Below, piece after piece: positions 1-11,044 of a DNA stretch of 64,000 nucleotides (within the stretch, counting starts at the first letter, position 1; every line of letters begins with the position of its first letter). A model generated the notes under the pieces. The model saw only the letters and a list, made by a program, of their open reading frames with translations. It had not been told where the DNA came from and did no database searches. The position numbers and the translations under genes were made by a program. Source of the stretch: Otatea glauca (Eukaryota; Streptophyta; Magnoliopsida; Poales; Poaceae); NCBI GenBank assembly GCA_036346275.1, contig JAYEVK010000286.1:1-64000 (forward strand), written 5' to 3'.

Positions 1-560
1 CCTTCCCAAGAAGGTCTGGTGACTGCTGAAGACAAAGCTTCGGCCCATCAACCCGATCGCGTCAAGATGCGACGCGACGCTCCCTCGGCGGCGCCAGCGT
101 CACGCACCGCAAGCGTCGGCGTCGTAAGGATCACGAGAGGGCAAATACGCTATTTCCGGGAATACCTAACCTCCCGACCACCAAGGCTACCGACCAGCAT
201 GGGCAAGGCGGGTGGCGACAGTCCTATAGGGCGAAGGACCGGAGCTCCTAACATAGGTCACCTCGCTCTTCCCCCCGACTCTCGATGTAACCTGCCCCTT
301 CTTTCTGTATAAAAGGAGGCAGGACTAAACGATTCAAAGAGGAGAAACACATAAGAACACGAGGAGACTAACACGAGGAGACTAAGTCATTTAGGGGCCT
401 CGTCTGTAAAACATAGTGCAAAAGCAATACAATCGCCATCTGAATCGGGTAGGGACTTTGGCCGAACGGTATACATCTTGGACTCACGAGTCTAACCATT
501 TAGGGAGTGGAGCGCGACCCTTAGACTTACAAATTTACTTGCCGCAGCAAAGCGCCAGCG
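1..560 (+). repeat. 5' LTR of element A (3' part only)
   Basis: This is the downstream part of the 5' LTR; about 340 bases lie before the window. It aligns with 14030-14581 and has a TATA-like TATAAAA at 308-314, the likely promoter of the element RNA. A short block, ACGAGGAGACTA, is repeated here (about 357-386) but single in the 3' LTR. Confidence 0.85.
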
Positions 561-580
561 GTTGGCGCGCCGGTAGATAG
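561..580 (+). other. Primer-binding-site-like sequence of element A
   Basis: GTTGGCGCGCCGG directly follows the LTR end. TTGGCGCGCC-type sites follow the 5' LTR in many grass Tat elements. The tRNA was not assigned. Confidence 0.6.
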
Positions 581-1529
581 GGGCCTTCAGCGTCTTCATC
601 ACCATCTCGGATTCCGTTTATCTCACGATGGCATCCACCCGCTGCGGCGGCATGGCTGCGCGGGAACCGGATCCGCCGGCTCCTCGACCGTCGTCACCCG
701 GCGGAGGGCTCACGCTCATCCCGCCGCCTCCGGAGGACAGCGCCCGCGCCGAGCACAGGCGTCCTCTCGGCGACCGCTAAGCTCGGCTTAGGCGCCCTGC
801 GCCCCGGCGGAACCCGAGTGCTCCGCCACGGTGGCGAAAACTCCCGTAGGCCCGGGCCGGTGACCATGTCACCCCCCGTAGGCTCGCGACTTGTGGCGAT
901 GGTTGGCTACTGCCGGCCTCCATCCACGGTGTTGGAAGACTCTTCCAGCCATGACTCCAGCTCCGACACGGAGTACCCTGACCGCAGGCGGCACTCTCGC
1001 GAGTGCAACATGGCGGGCACGGTCGATTTGACCGTGGCCCTCGCGGCTGCGGGACCTCCTATCCGGCGCACTCGAGGCGCGAGGAGGAGGAGTACACAGC
1101 AGCGTCTTGAGCAGCGCTTCGGGCCGCCGCGTCGAGCTCCAACAACGGCGCAAGAGTTGGAGGAGCGAAGATGAGCTCGACCGGCTCGAGCCAACTGGAG
1201 TAGGAGGAGCTCGAGACCCGCGCATGTGCTGGCGGCGCGCAGCGTCGTCGAGCACACCCCCAGCGGCGGAAGAGTCAAGCGGTCCTCGATTCTTCCCCAC
1301 GCCCGGCCAAAGCGTGGCGCGGCCGCAATCTGCCGAGGCCTCCGGGCCGACCGACCGGAGGCTAAGGCCACTTACCAAAACCTCGGGGGTGGTAGAGCAG
1401 CGGCCGTGCACGACATGCGCCTCGCTCCTATCGGAGCTACCTCGCCCGGGCCCTATCGTCTGGGCGGTTGGGAGCTGCAAGCGTCGCCACGCTAGGCCAC
1501 ACGAGGCCTCGCCCGGTGCGCCAGCGCCT

Positions 1530-2520
1530 CGGTGATGCCTACGACATTCACGCTACCCTTGGCGCGAAGAAAGATGGCGGAGGAGGCGCCCACTCCGCAG
1601 TGCGGGCGGCGGGCACCACCACCGCGGCCGAGCCCCAGCGGTCTGGACGCGGCGTTACCGAGGGATCCGCCGGCGGACTTCCACCGCCGGTCTCGGCGCC
1701 TACCAACATTGCCAAATACAGGGGCCACAAACCCGGTGTACGGCTCGAATTACCGGCTCGCATGCGGCGGGAGAACAACGGATGACCTCTTCATCATCCG
1801 GTACCTTCCCATCTACCTCGCGGACTCGGCCCGAGCACGGCTCGAGTACTTGCGCCAAAACCATCGAGGCTGGACCGACTTGAAGGCCTCTTCGTCGGCA
1901 ACTTCGAGGGCACTTACAGCGCACAGAAACTCCTGAGGGACTGAAGGCTGCAAAAGCTGACCGGAAACCCTCGGGACTACATCCGGCGGTTTTCCGCCCG
2001 ATGCAACGAACTCCCGACATCTCCGCGCCCGATGTCGTGGGAGCATTCATCTGGCACCTCTGCAAGGCCTTGGTACACAAACTAGGTTGCCTCAAGCCCG
2101 GAACTACCAAGGGCTCCTCGATATCGCCACCAACCACGCCTGCGGCGAGGAGGCATGGGGCCATCTTCGAGGTGGAAAGGCCCGGCTAGAATCGGCGTCC
2201 ACGCCGGGTCCCGCCGGCCGCTCGGACAAGCAGGCGGCACGGGAAGCAGATCCGCGAGACCCAAGTGGTCGCCACCGTCGGCCGCCCCGCTTAGCGGCGA
2301 GTGCGACCGACCGTCGCGCCCGACCGCCGAGAAGTTGATGGGCGGCCCGTGCCCAAACCACGGGTTCTCCGTCAAGCACAAATCTGGGGCTGCGAGGTCT
2401 GGCGTTACCTCTCGGCGTCCCCATAGCGCCGCGTGGCAAGGGAAGAAGCTGCTGCTGCGCCCGCGAATCGCGAGAGAAAAAGCGACGGCGAGTTCCACGA
2501 ACCCGGCGGCTGCCTCATGA
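1530..2520 (+). pseudogene. gag remnant of element A
   Basis: Capsid-type gag segments appear in shifting frames. TDDLFIIRYLPIYLADSARA lies at about 1777-1840, followed by a VGNFEGTY-like stretch near 1890-1920, then DYIRRFSARCNELP at about 1978-2020, and LLDIATNHACGEEA at about 2115-2155. This is the order expected in Tat-lineage gag. Small indels break the frame between segments. The region 590-1530 upstream is GC-rich and probably holds the degraded N-terminus, but no gag motif was recognised there. Confidence 0.75.
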
Positions 2521-2609
2521 TCTTTGGAGGACCGGCACGCTATGCCGGCAAGCGCCGGCTCAAGATCGCTTATCGCGAGGTCCATACCGAATCACGCCAT
2601 CGTCCCCAA

Positions 2610-3100
2610 TACCTCCGGTGGTCGAGTTCCCGATCACCTTTGATCGGACCGATCACCCGACCACGTTCCACGGCCGGGAGATACCCCTGGTGGTCGGCCC
2701 GTCGTGGGAAGAAGCGCCTTTCAAAGGTGCTTATGGACGGAAGCGGCCTCAACATCCTCGTCGAGGCGGCTCGGCGCTATAGAAGTCCGCGCTCGACCCT
2801 CCGACCCGGCAGCGCCTTTCCATGGCGTCATTCCACGGCGGCAGAGCCCATCCACTCGGGCGGATCGACTGCGCGTTACCTTTGAGGAACCGGGAAACTT
2901 CCGCACGAAACCCTCGCTTTTGAGGTTATGGATTTCCCGATTCTTACCATGCCATCTGGGAAGGCCGTGTTACGCCAAGTTCATGGCGATCCCGGCTCGC
3001 CTACCTCAAGCCGAAGATGCGGGGCCACGGAGTCATCACCATGGCATCATCCTCTAGCTTGCCTACAAGCTGCGGCGCGGCGGTTGTGAAACTTGCCTCG
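2610..3100 (+). pseudogene. aspartic protease remnant of element A
   Basis: A retropepsin-like segment follows gag. PLVVGPSWEEAPF at about 2685-2725 and MDGSGLNIL at about 2730-2760 (the latter in the active-site position) are visible. GRPCYAKFMAIP follows at about 2963-2998, the usual end of the fold in Tat elements. Several frame changes occur, so no active enzyme is made. It lies between gag and RT as in all Gypsy pol genes. Confidence 0.7.
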
Positions 3101-3434
3101 GTAGTCATCAGCGTCTGCCGAGCTCGACAACCTCGGGAGGAAGCCTCGAATCCGCCCGAGTCCGACAAGTCGGGCGGGATCCTTCAAGTCCGCCGAGGAC
3201 ACGAAGGAGGTCGCGGTCGATCCACGTGATCCGACCAAGACCGTGCGGATCGAACCATGCTCCCGCCAAATAGGAAGCGCGCTCGTCGACTCCTCGCACC
3301 AACAAAGGCGTCTTCGCATGGAGGTCCTCCGACATGCCGGGAATCCCAAGGAAGTCGCGAGCACTCCTTGGCATCAGACCGGGCTCAAAGGCGGTCGCCC
3401 AGCGCTGCGCCGCCGGCGAGGAGAGCGCGGGATC

Positions 3435-4335
3435 ATAGGAAGGAGATCGCCAAACTTACGGCTGCGGGGTTCGTAAAGAGGTCGCCACCCGGTGGCTAGC
3501 CAACCTGTACTTGTAAAAAGAAAAATGGGCAATGGAGGATGTGCATTGACTATACGAGTCTCAACAAAGCATGTCCCAGGATCCATTCCCTTTGCCCGCA
3601 TCGACCAAGTCATCGACTCCACGCGGTGTGAGTCCCTCTCTTTCTGGATGCCTACTCGGTCTACCACCGGTTGCGCTAAGGGAGTCCGACCAGCTCGCGA
3701 CTTCCTTCATCACCCGTTCGGCTCATTACGCTTTCGTTACAATGCCGTTCGGCCTAAAACCGCGGCGCTACATACAGCGATGTATGCAAGCGTGCTTCAA
3801 TGACCGGATCGGCCGTAACGTTGAGGTGTCGTCGGCGATATTGTCGTAAAGACCAAGAAGGCCGGCGACCTTATCCCGACTGGAAGAGACCTTTGCGAAC
3901 CTTGACGATTCGCATAAAGCTCAATCTGAGAAATGCGTCTTGGGGTCCCCAAAGGAAGCTCCTTGGCTTCATTGTCTTCGGCGAGGCATCGAGGCCAACG
4001 AGAGAAGATATTGACAATTGCAAGGATGGGCCCAATCGGCAACCTCAAGGGGTCGAGGTGGCCGGATGCCTAGCGGCTTTGAGCGTTCGTGTCTCGCCTC
4101 GCGGCGCGCGGAATGCCACTCTGAGCTACTCAAGAGATCCGACCGCTTTATTTGGACCCGAGGCTCGGGAGGCCCTCACGCTTTGAAGGCCTTCTGTCCT
4201 CGCCTCGATCTGATCGCCCGGCACGAGGCAGCTGTTCTCTACATCGCCGCCACTACCCAAGTCGTCGTAGCGGCCCTCGTGGTGGAAGCGGCGGAAGAAG
4301 GCGCAAACTTAAGGTACAACGGCGGTTTACTTCAT
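3435..4335 (+). pseudogene. reverse transcriptase remnant of element A
   Basis: Fragments in several frames follow the Gypsy RT order. KLTAAGFV (about 3450) is the usual domain start. A VKRKMGNGGCALT-like stretch (3513-3553) stands where family members have KKNGKWRMCIDYT. HYAFVTMPFGLK lies at about 3725-3760. A catalytic-motif region near 3825-3850 reads only as a broken DIVVK. FIWTRGSGGPHALKAF (4150-4195) and LYIAATTQVVVAALVVE (4235-4290) are the connection to RNase H. The YVDD box is not intact. Confidence 0.8.
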
Positions 4336-4559
4336 TAGCGAGGTCCTTTCGAGTCAAGGCTCGGTACCACAGTCGAAGCTACTCTCTGCGGTGCTCATTG
4401 AGGAGAAAGCTCGTCCACTACGCCCGATCGGCACAACATCATCGTGGTGACCACGTCCCGCTAGGCGAGATCGTCCTCAGCCGCGCGCCTCGGGAAGGAT
4501 AGCCAAGTGGGCGCTCGAGCTCGGCCGCCACGACATCACATCGTCCCTCGGACGGCGAT

Positions 4560-4985
4560 CAATCGCGAGCCCTAGCCGACCGTCGCCGAGTGGACGAAAC
4601 CGAGCACCACCGGTGATCGAAGACCCGTCTTGGACAATGTACTTCGATGGGTCTTACAACAAGAATGGCGCGGCGCGGGTAAATCATCATCTCCCGCTCG
4701 GGAACAAGCGATCGCCATCGGGCTGCTTTTGGCGCCACCAACAACGTCGCCGAGTCACGAGGCCCTCGTCAGCGGTCTCGGATCGCTGCCGACCTCGGTG
4801 CTCGCCGACTCCACATCCACGGGGACTCCAAGCTTGTCGTCGACCAAGTCATGAAGGCGCGGGCCCGAGGCGCCCGTATGGCGCGTCTTGTCGAGAAGTG
4901 CGCGGGCTCGAAATCTTGATTCAAGGGCTTCGAGCTTCACCATAGCTTCAGCGCTACAATAGCGGCGCGCAGACTACCTAGCCAA
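4560..4985 (+). pseudogene. RNase H remnant of element A
   Basis: PSWTMYFDGSYNKNGAA (about 4624-4675) matches the start of Gypsy RNase H, where the first catalytic Asp sits in YFDGS. Later parts are frame-broken; a HIHGDSKLVVDQVM-like stretch is readable near 4812-4855 in another frame. The order after RT and before integrase is normal. Confidence 0.7.
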
Positions 4986-5224
4986 TCGGCCTCCAGCGAG
5001 AGCGGTCCGCGGGATCTTCGTCTGCGACCTCCTGCGACCTTCCATCCGGTGGCCCGGTGGCGAGCGGTCCCCGACCTACCTAGCACGGTCGCCCCAACCG
5101 CCTTGGTCGGGCGTGGACTTGGCGGGTCGAGCCGCAGCGTGCTAGCGGCCGAGTCCGATGGAGAAAGCCCTTCATAGATCTTTGACGGATGGGTCACTTC
5201 CCGACCGACCGAGGGCCGCGCCTC

Positions 5225-6386
5225 GCCCGTGAGCAAAGTCTTTCATCTGGTCGGCCGGACCTTTACAAAGGAGCCCCTCGGGGTCCTCCAAAAGTGCATT
5301 ACGGCCGACCAAGGAAACAAGCTGGCGGATGACATACATGTGGAATTTGCGGTCCTGCAGCTGCGCCCGATCTCTTGTGGGAAGGCCTTTCGTCAAGGTT
5401 TTTATTGGCCGACCACCATGTCCAACGCCGAGCACATCGTACGCACCTGCGAAGGATGCCAATTCTTTGCCAGGCAGACACATCTGCCAGCTCAGGCCTT
5501 GCAGACAATCCCCATCACGTGGCCTTTTGCAGTTTAGGGACTCGATCTGGTCGGGCCTTTCAAGAAAGCGCCCGGGGGCTTTACCCACTTGCTCGTCGCG
5601 GTGGACAAGTTCACCAAGTGGATAGAGGCCAAGCCGGTCGTAAGCGTCACGTCGGCACAAGCGGCCATCTTCTTCCGCGACATAGTCTTTCGGTTCGAAG
5701 TCCCAAACTCCATCATCACCGACAGCGGGCGCGTTCACGGGAAGGAGTTCCTCGAGTTCTGCGATGACTTCAACATCCGTGTCGATTGGGCGGCCGTGGC
5801 CCATCCGCGGACCAACGGCGGTCGGTAGCGCCAAGCGGCATGATCCTTCAAGGGCTCAAGCCGCGGATCTTGATCGGCTCAAGCACTGCGGTATTTGGGT
5901 GACCGAGCTACCCTCAGTCCTCACGGAGTCTACGGACCACGCCGACCGGGCGGCCGGGTTCACCGTTCTTCATGGTATACGGTCTTTGAAGCCGCCTTCT
6001 TGAAGCCGAACACAGGTATGGCGCCCCAAGACTGCAAGCCTTCGAGGAGGCTCGGGGGCTCGCCGCACAACAAGACGCCGTCGACCAGCTCGACGAGGCG
6101 CATGATGTGGCCGTCCTGCGATCGGCCAGGTATCAACAAGCTCTCACGATGTTATCACGCCCGCGAGTTCGAGGCGGTCTTTGATCTTGGCGACACGGTC
6201 TGCGTCGGGTCCAGACCAGCAAGGATAAGCACAAGCTGTCGCCCCCCTGGGAAGGCCCCTTCACCGTCGTGCAGATCCTCCGACCTGGCACCTTTCGGCT
6301 CAAGGACGCCGGCGGCGCATCCTTCAAATGCATGGAATATAGAAAAGTTAAAGCGATTCTATCCTAAACTCTTTTCCTCTTCCTAG
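5225..6386 (+). pseudogene. integrase remnant of element A
   Basis: The zinc-binding part is visible: QGFYWPTTMSNAEHIVRTC and GCQFFARQTH at about 5395-5480. Then comes the catalytic core: GLDLVGPFKKAPGGFTHLLV (about 5539-5600), FTKWIEAKPVV, and IITDSG at about 5713-5730, giving two of the three DDE acidic residues. AHPRTNG (about 5800) precedes the third acidic residue. The C-terminus ends in WNIEKLKRFYPK (about 6335-6370). A TAG follows the zinc finger near 5535, and frameshifts follow AHPRTNGG. The segment is recognisable but inactive. Confidence 0.88.
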
Positions 6387-6479
6387 CATGCTCTTTACTT
6401 TTTCCTTCCGAGCACACAGTCGCCATGCGACGACTCGGGGCTGCCCTTCAGCGCCCGTTCAAGCTGCTCGATCGGCGCT

Positions 6480-6830
6480 TGCGGGTTGATGACAACCGAC
6501 CACAAGGTCCTTCGGCGGTAACCCGCCGACCCAAGTGCTCTGACTTCGCCCCGGCTATGGTTGCTAACACCGCGGGAAAAGGAAGTACAGTGGAGTGACC
6601 TTTGGGTCGGCGAGGAACACTCCTCCCCGCACGAACTCAGGTGTGTCCCGCGCTTATGAGTGCGTGACCGGTGGTCATGATGTCCATCCGGCGGTAACCC
6701 TCTCAACCCAAGTGTTACGACCTCGCCCCAGCGGCTATGGTTGCTAAGTAGCGCCAGCGGAAGAAGGAAGTGCCCAAGTGGAAAGATCCTTGGCGGTCTA
6801 GAACACTCCTATCCCTCACAAGTCGCGCCT
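6480..6830 (+). repeat. diverged tandem duplication after integrase
   Basis: About 6505-6625 and 6685-6810 share CGGCGGTAACCC, a run GGCTATGGTTGCTAA and GAACACTCCT in the same order, spaced by about 180 bases. The block is part of the long 3' non-coding region of element A. The remainder to 7030 holds nothing I recognise. Confidence 0.7.
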
Positions 6831-7029
6831 AACATTGCATAGCCAAGTCTCAATCCACCTCGCTCCTCCCAAAGCGACCCGACCTACGCATAAGTGACCC
6901 TGCGGTCCTTAAGGCTATGGTCGGTCAAGCGCTCACCCTAAATACGAAGAGAGGCGAGGTGATTACGGAACTTGATAAATTCAAGATTGTTTACATAGCA
7001 GTCTTTACAATCTAAAAGGATAAAGCTAA

Positions 7030-10000
7030 CTATTTTATTCTTATTGGTGGGCGGCCGGTGGCGAGGCGGAGAGTTGGTGCCTCGGCTTCTGGAGGCGGCT
7101 GCGGTGGGATCTGGTGGCGATCTCGGACGTGCGGCTCGACCGGGAGCTCAAACCGGTCGATCTCCTCGTCGATCCGGTTCCGGCTCGCCGCTGCCCACCA
7201 CCGCAAGTCGATGCCGTCGTAGTGCGAGGCGGTGTTGACGGCGCCGAAGCCAAGCTCAAGCGCGGCGCCGGTGATCACCGCCTCTTCTACGAATCGCTTT
7301 CGGGCGGCCACGGGGCAAGGCACTCGGGCTGCCCGGCTCCAAGGATGCGATCGCGACTTCCGGCCGGCCTTGCGGAGGCCTCGGTTCGGCGCTCATCTCG
7401 GCCCGACCGTCCTCCGCAACCTTCAAGCGCGGCCGGGCCTCGTCCGGGCCACGATCGCCACGTCGCGAGCATCGATGCCGTTCTCTGCGCCTCCAGCGGC
7501 GGCGCTCAGTTCTTCTGCGCCTCTGCGGTGCGGCGATTTTGGATAAGTTCGCCGTGGGTCGCACCCCAGACTTAATTGAAGAATTGAGACACTTACCGGC
7601 GCGAGTTGGTCGATTGCGGCTTCGACTTGGCGCCTCGTATGAAGTCCTCGGCTCGGCCGGTTCCTTACGGCGATCGCGCCGCTTCGAGCGAATTCGGTCG
7701 GCGTCCCCCGAGCCTTGTTTTCGCTCGGTCGCGAGCGTGTGTTACTGCGTCTGCTGATCCCCTCGCGGCAGCGGCGGCATCCTTGGCCTCGATGACCTCC
7801 GTCAGGGAGGACTCCAGTTCCACCACTTTCGCCCTCAAAGCCTTGGCTCCTAGGCGCTCATCATAAAGGGCCTTTGTGGCCTCTTCAAACCTGGCGGATC
7901 TCCACCGCCTAATGTCAATGGCCTCCATGGCTGGGCTGGCGCGGCTCAAGCGCGACAGCATTGCCTCCTCCCGCACTGCCCGGCCGTTGTCGGGGCTGCG
8001 AGAGCTCAACTTTGGCGCCTGGCGAGCCCGCAAGAGCTGCAAAAACGTGGACACTCCGTTAGTCGCACGGAAGAACTATCAAAAATGTGCAACGAATCGA
8101 ACTTTTGGTGACCTACAGGCGTGGTGGACTCCCGACCATCGTGCCCAGCGCCCTAGTGGAAGACTCCAGAGCAAGAGCCAGACCTTTACGGATCGCCTAT
8201 CTCGGCCGGCGTCGGTAGCGCCTTGCTAGAAGGCGGCCCGCTCGCTCTCCTCGCGACCCATGGCGCCCGACCGGGATTACACCCGGCGGCACGCCCTCGC
8301 TCGCCCGTTCGGGCGGGACGTCGCCCGTCCAAAGCACCATGGGCAAGGGTGATGAGGTCAACCCTTCAGAAACCCCCTCGGCGACCTGCACCTGAGGAGC
8401 ATCGGTCGGCACCTCCCCCTGGGACAAGGGGTCGAGCACCTCCGTCGTCGGCTCCGCCACGACTGGCGCGATCGCCGGCGGCACCATCGTCTCATCCTCC
8501 GAAAGGACGATCACGTCGTCCGGTGGGGTCCCCGCCGGAGGCGGCGGAAGTTCTTCTTCGGCCATGACCTCCGGGTGAGGCCCCGTCCCCTCGAAGGCGA
8601 CCGCGCCCTCGGACGCCGACACCGCGACCTCCACCGACCCGATCGGAGTCGCCGAAATCACCGGCGTTGTTACTTGCGGAGCCGCTGCGGCACGCCCCAC
8701 GGTCACCCCCGTGTAGGCGCTGCACGTTGCAAAGATTCAAGAGTCGCTCGGGCGGCTTTGCCAAAAAGAAAAATGCTCCAATAAAAAGAAACACTTACAA
8801 GGCCGGCGGGGTGCGCACGCGCCCTCTCTTGCCGCCCCCGCCAAGGGCAAGTCTACCGTCGCTTCCGAAGCCACCTCTCAGTAGCGCTGCGGCCGCGGCG
8901 CAAGATCACCCTCGCTGGGATCCGCGCCACGGGCTCGTGATGCCGCCCTCGGCGAGTCCACGCTTCGGGCGCCGCCCGATCGGCGGTCGGAGAAAAACCC
9001 ACCATAGGGATGGCGGGCGCTCCGCCTTGTCGATGGAAGTTGTCCCCAGCGGTGGTCTCCGACACATCCTCGCCGCGCGCGCGCTTCGCCGCGCGTTCCT
9101 TATGCTTCTTCTTCCTCCTTTCCTCCTTCCGCTTCTTGCGGGAGGAGTCAGCCTCTGCCGTCTTCGCCCGGGCGGCCGCCCGCGCCTCCTTATCCCCCGG
9201 GAGCGGCGCCCGGGAAGACATCCCCGTGAGCCCCTAAGAGGATGCAGGAATGCCGGTCGGACCAAGTGCTAAGGACAAAGAAAAGAGAAGCAGAAAGGAA
9301 TTTCACCGACTTACCAGATTTGGCGGGAAAGCCGCCGAGAATGGCTCCGGGTGGCCACCCGTGGCCACCGTGGCGCTCCGCCGTAATACCACCACCGGGC
9401 CTCCACCTCGAGGCGCGGCAGCTCGGGTTACGCCATCCTCGCCCGGTCGGACGGCCCGCATCCGGAACAAAGGTGCGGCACTGTGCACAAGGGTTGCGCG
9501 CATCCCCATAAAAGCGCGCTAACAACGTCCCGGTGAGCCCGCCTCCTTTGAGCCACGATCGCTCCACGATCGGGGCGGCATTCTTCTCCCTCTTTTGGCG
9601 CCCAGTTCCACGCTCCTCCGCCATGGGAAGCTCGCCGGTGAAGCGAGGGGCGTCGCCAACGTTTTGAACGTAGAGCCATTGAGCGCCCGACCCTTGTTGG
9701 GCGAGGCAGCTTTACCTCCAGTACTCCGTGCTCCGACGAAGGCGAAAGGCGGAGGCGAGCCACCTGTAGCGCCACGGCGTCCGGCGGCTGTCTTTCGAGC
9801 CTTGCACGGAAGAAGTGCCTCCTAGCGCCCAGTCTTGGCTCGATCCCGGAAGGCCTCGCCTGGCGTGATGAAGATGGCGATGTGGAGGACCCCATTGGGG
9901 TTGAGATGGTGCACCTCCACCTTGTAGTGAGACAAGAGCCCACGGACGAGCGGGTGCGTGGCGAGCCAAAGCCGCGCTCGAAGAACGAGGCGGGCACCAC

Positions 10001-10139
10001 GACCTCGTCGCCCGGCGTGGCGGGTGCGGCCCGGTCGGCACCCTCCGGCCGGAAGGTCTGCGGCATGAGAAGCCCTTCTTCACCAAGCCGAGTGCCGCGG
10101 TGTCTTGCGCGAGCACTCCGCCACGACATCTTCCACGAA
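7030..10139 (-). pseudogene. antisense accessory ORF of element A (putative gypsy-type transposon domain)
   Basis: Read on the minus strand, the start (about 10139) is followed by GDEVVVPASFFERGFG (about 10020-9970), then in another frame HPLVRGLLSHYKVEVHHLNP (about 9950-9890) and GIEPRLGARRHFFR (about 9850-9805). This pattern is that of the plant family Pfam calls putative gypsy type transposon (PF04195), known as an antisense ORF in Tat elements. Proline- and acid-rich sequence follows (8700-8200), then an alpha-helical, probably coiled-coil stretch (RAKVVELESSLTEVIEAKDA, about 7850-7790), and an end near 7030. Frameshifts break it. Its function in the family is unknown. Confidence 0.75.
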
Positions 10140-10260
10140 GAAGCGATGGAAGGTGAGAAAGAAAGGTGGGGTTTTCTTTCCTTGGCTCTCTGGTGCTTTT
10201 CTTGTTTGAGCGAGAGACAAAGAAGGCAAGAAAGCGTAACTACAAGCACCCTAGCAGGCG

Positions 10261-10270
10261 TATTTATAGA
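10261..10270 (-). promoter_or_regulatory. TATA box of the antisense ORF in element A
   Basis: On the minus strand TCTATAAATA stands about 122 bases upstream of the antisense start at 10139. A pyrimidine- and A-rich leader lies between. This fits an independent promoter reading against the element. It is inferred from position only. The stretch 10271-11040 shows no other recognisable feature. Confidence 0.55.
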
Positions 10271-11044
10271 GGACAAGCAAGCGCCGCCAGCGAGGCACCC
10301 CCTCAAGCGAAGCGTCGTGTCCACCCTCACCTATTGCGCCAGCCTGGTAACTCCCAGTTTCCAATACCACTCCGCTTTTAATCCTGTCATGTCGGTGACA
10401 AGGGCCATAAAGCGCCGCCCGAACAACGTGTCCGTAACCTCTTGGTCTCGCCTTTAGGCGGGGCGGTTGCTCGAGTGCGCCGCGAAAGCCAGCTGGGCGC
10501 TGCGGCCCCAAGGCGGCAAAAAGCTTTGTGGCTTGCGCGAGGCCCAGTGAGGAGTGTGGGTTCAAAAGGCCTACCCCGCGGATGGGTATAAGGCCGCCCA
10601 ACAAAACTTGAGCAAGGGGCGGTATGAGGTGAGCCCACGGTGGGCCCTCGGTTAGGTCGGTGACGGCCTAATCACCTCTACTCGCGTCGAGACCATACTT
10701 CACACTCTCCGGAAGCTCATCAATGGCGGCGGCCCGGTATGCTCTGGGTTGGCGGACGACCCGAGGTCCATCTGGGATTGAGTAGAAAGGTTTTTATGGG
10801 TCGCCCCACGCGGGGCAGGACACCCTACTGGGACCGTCGCTCGGAAGGGTCCCCTTGGCGGGACCTTCCGGGACCCACTCGGACTACCGCTATTGGCTCC
10901 ACGAGCACGGCGTTCAAACCAGCGCGAGTAAGCGTCGTCGCTCACCCCTCCGGGTCCCACACTGCGGATGGGGTATACATGTGGGATAGGCGGTGGTCAT
11001 TCTTCTCGCGATTACCCACGCCCGGCGAGGACTGGGAAGGATGC

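Noticed and set aside
869..1480. 203-codon minus-strand ORF
   Set aside because: It is opposite the degraded gag start and Arg/Ser-rich because of GC bias. No antisense domain was recognised here.
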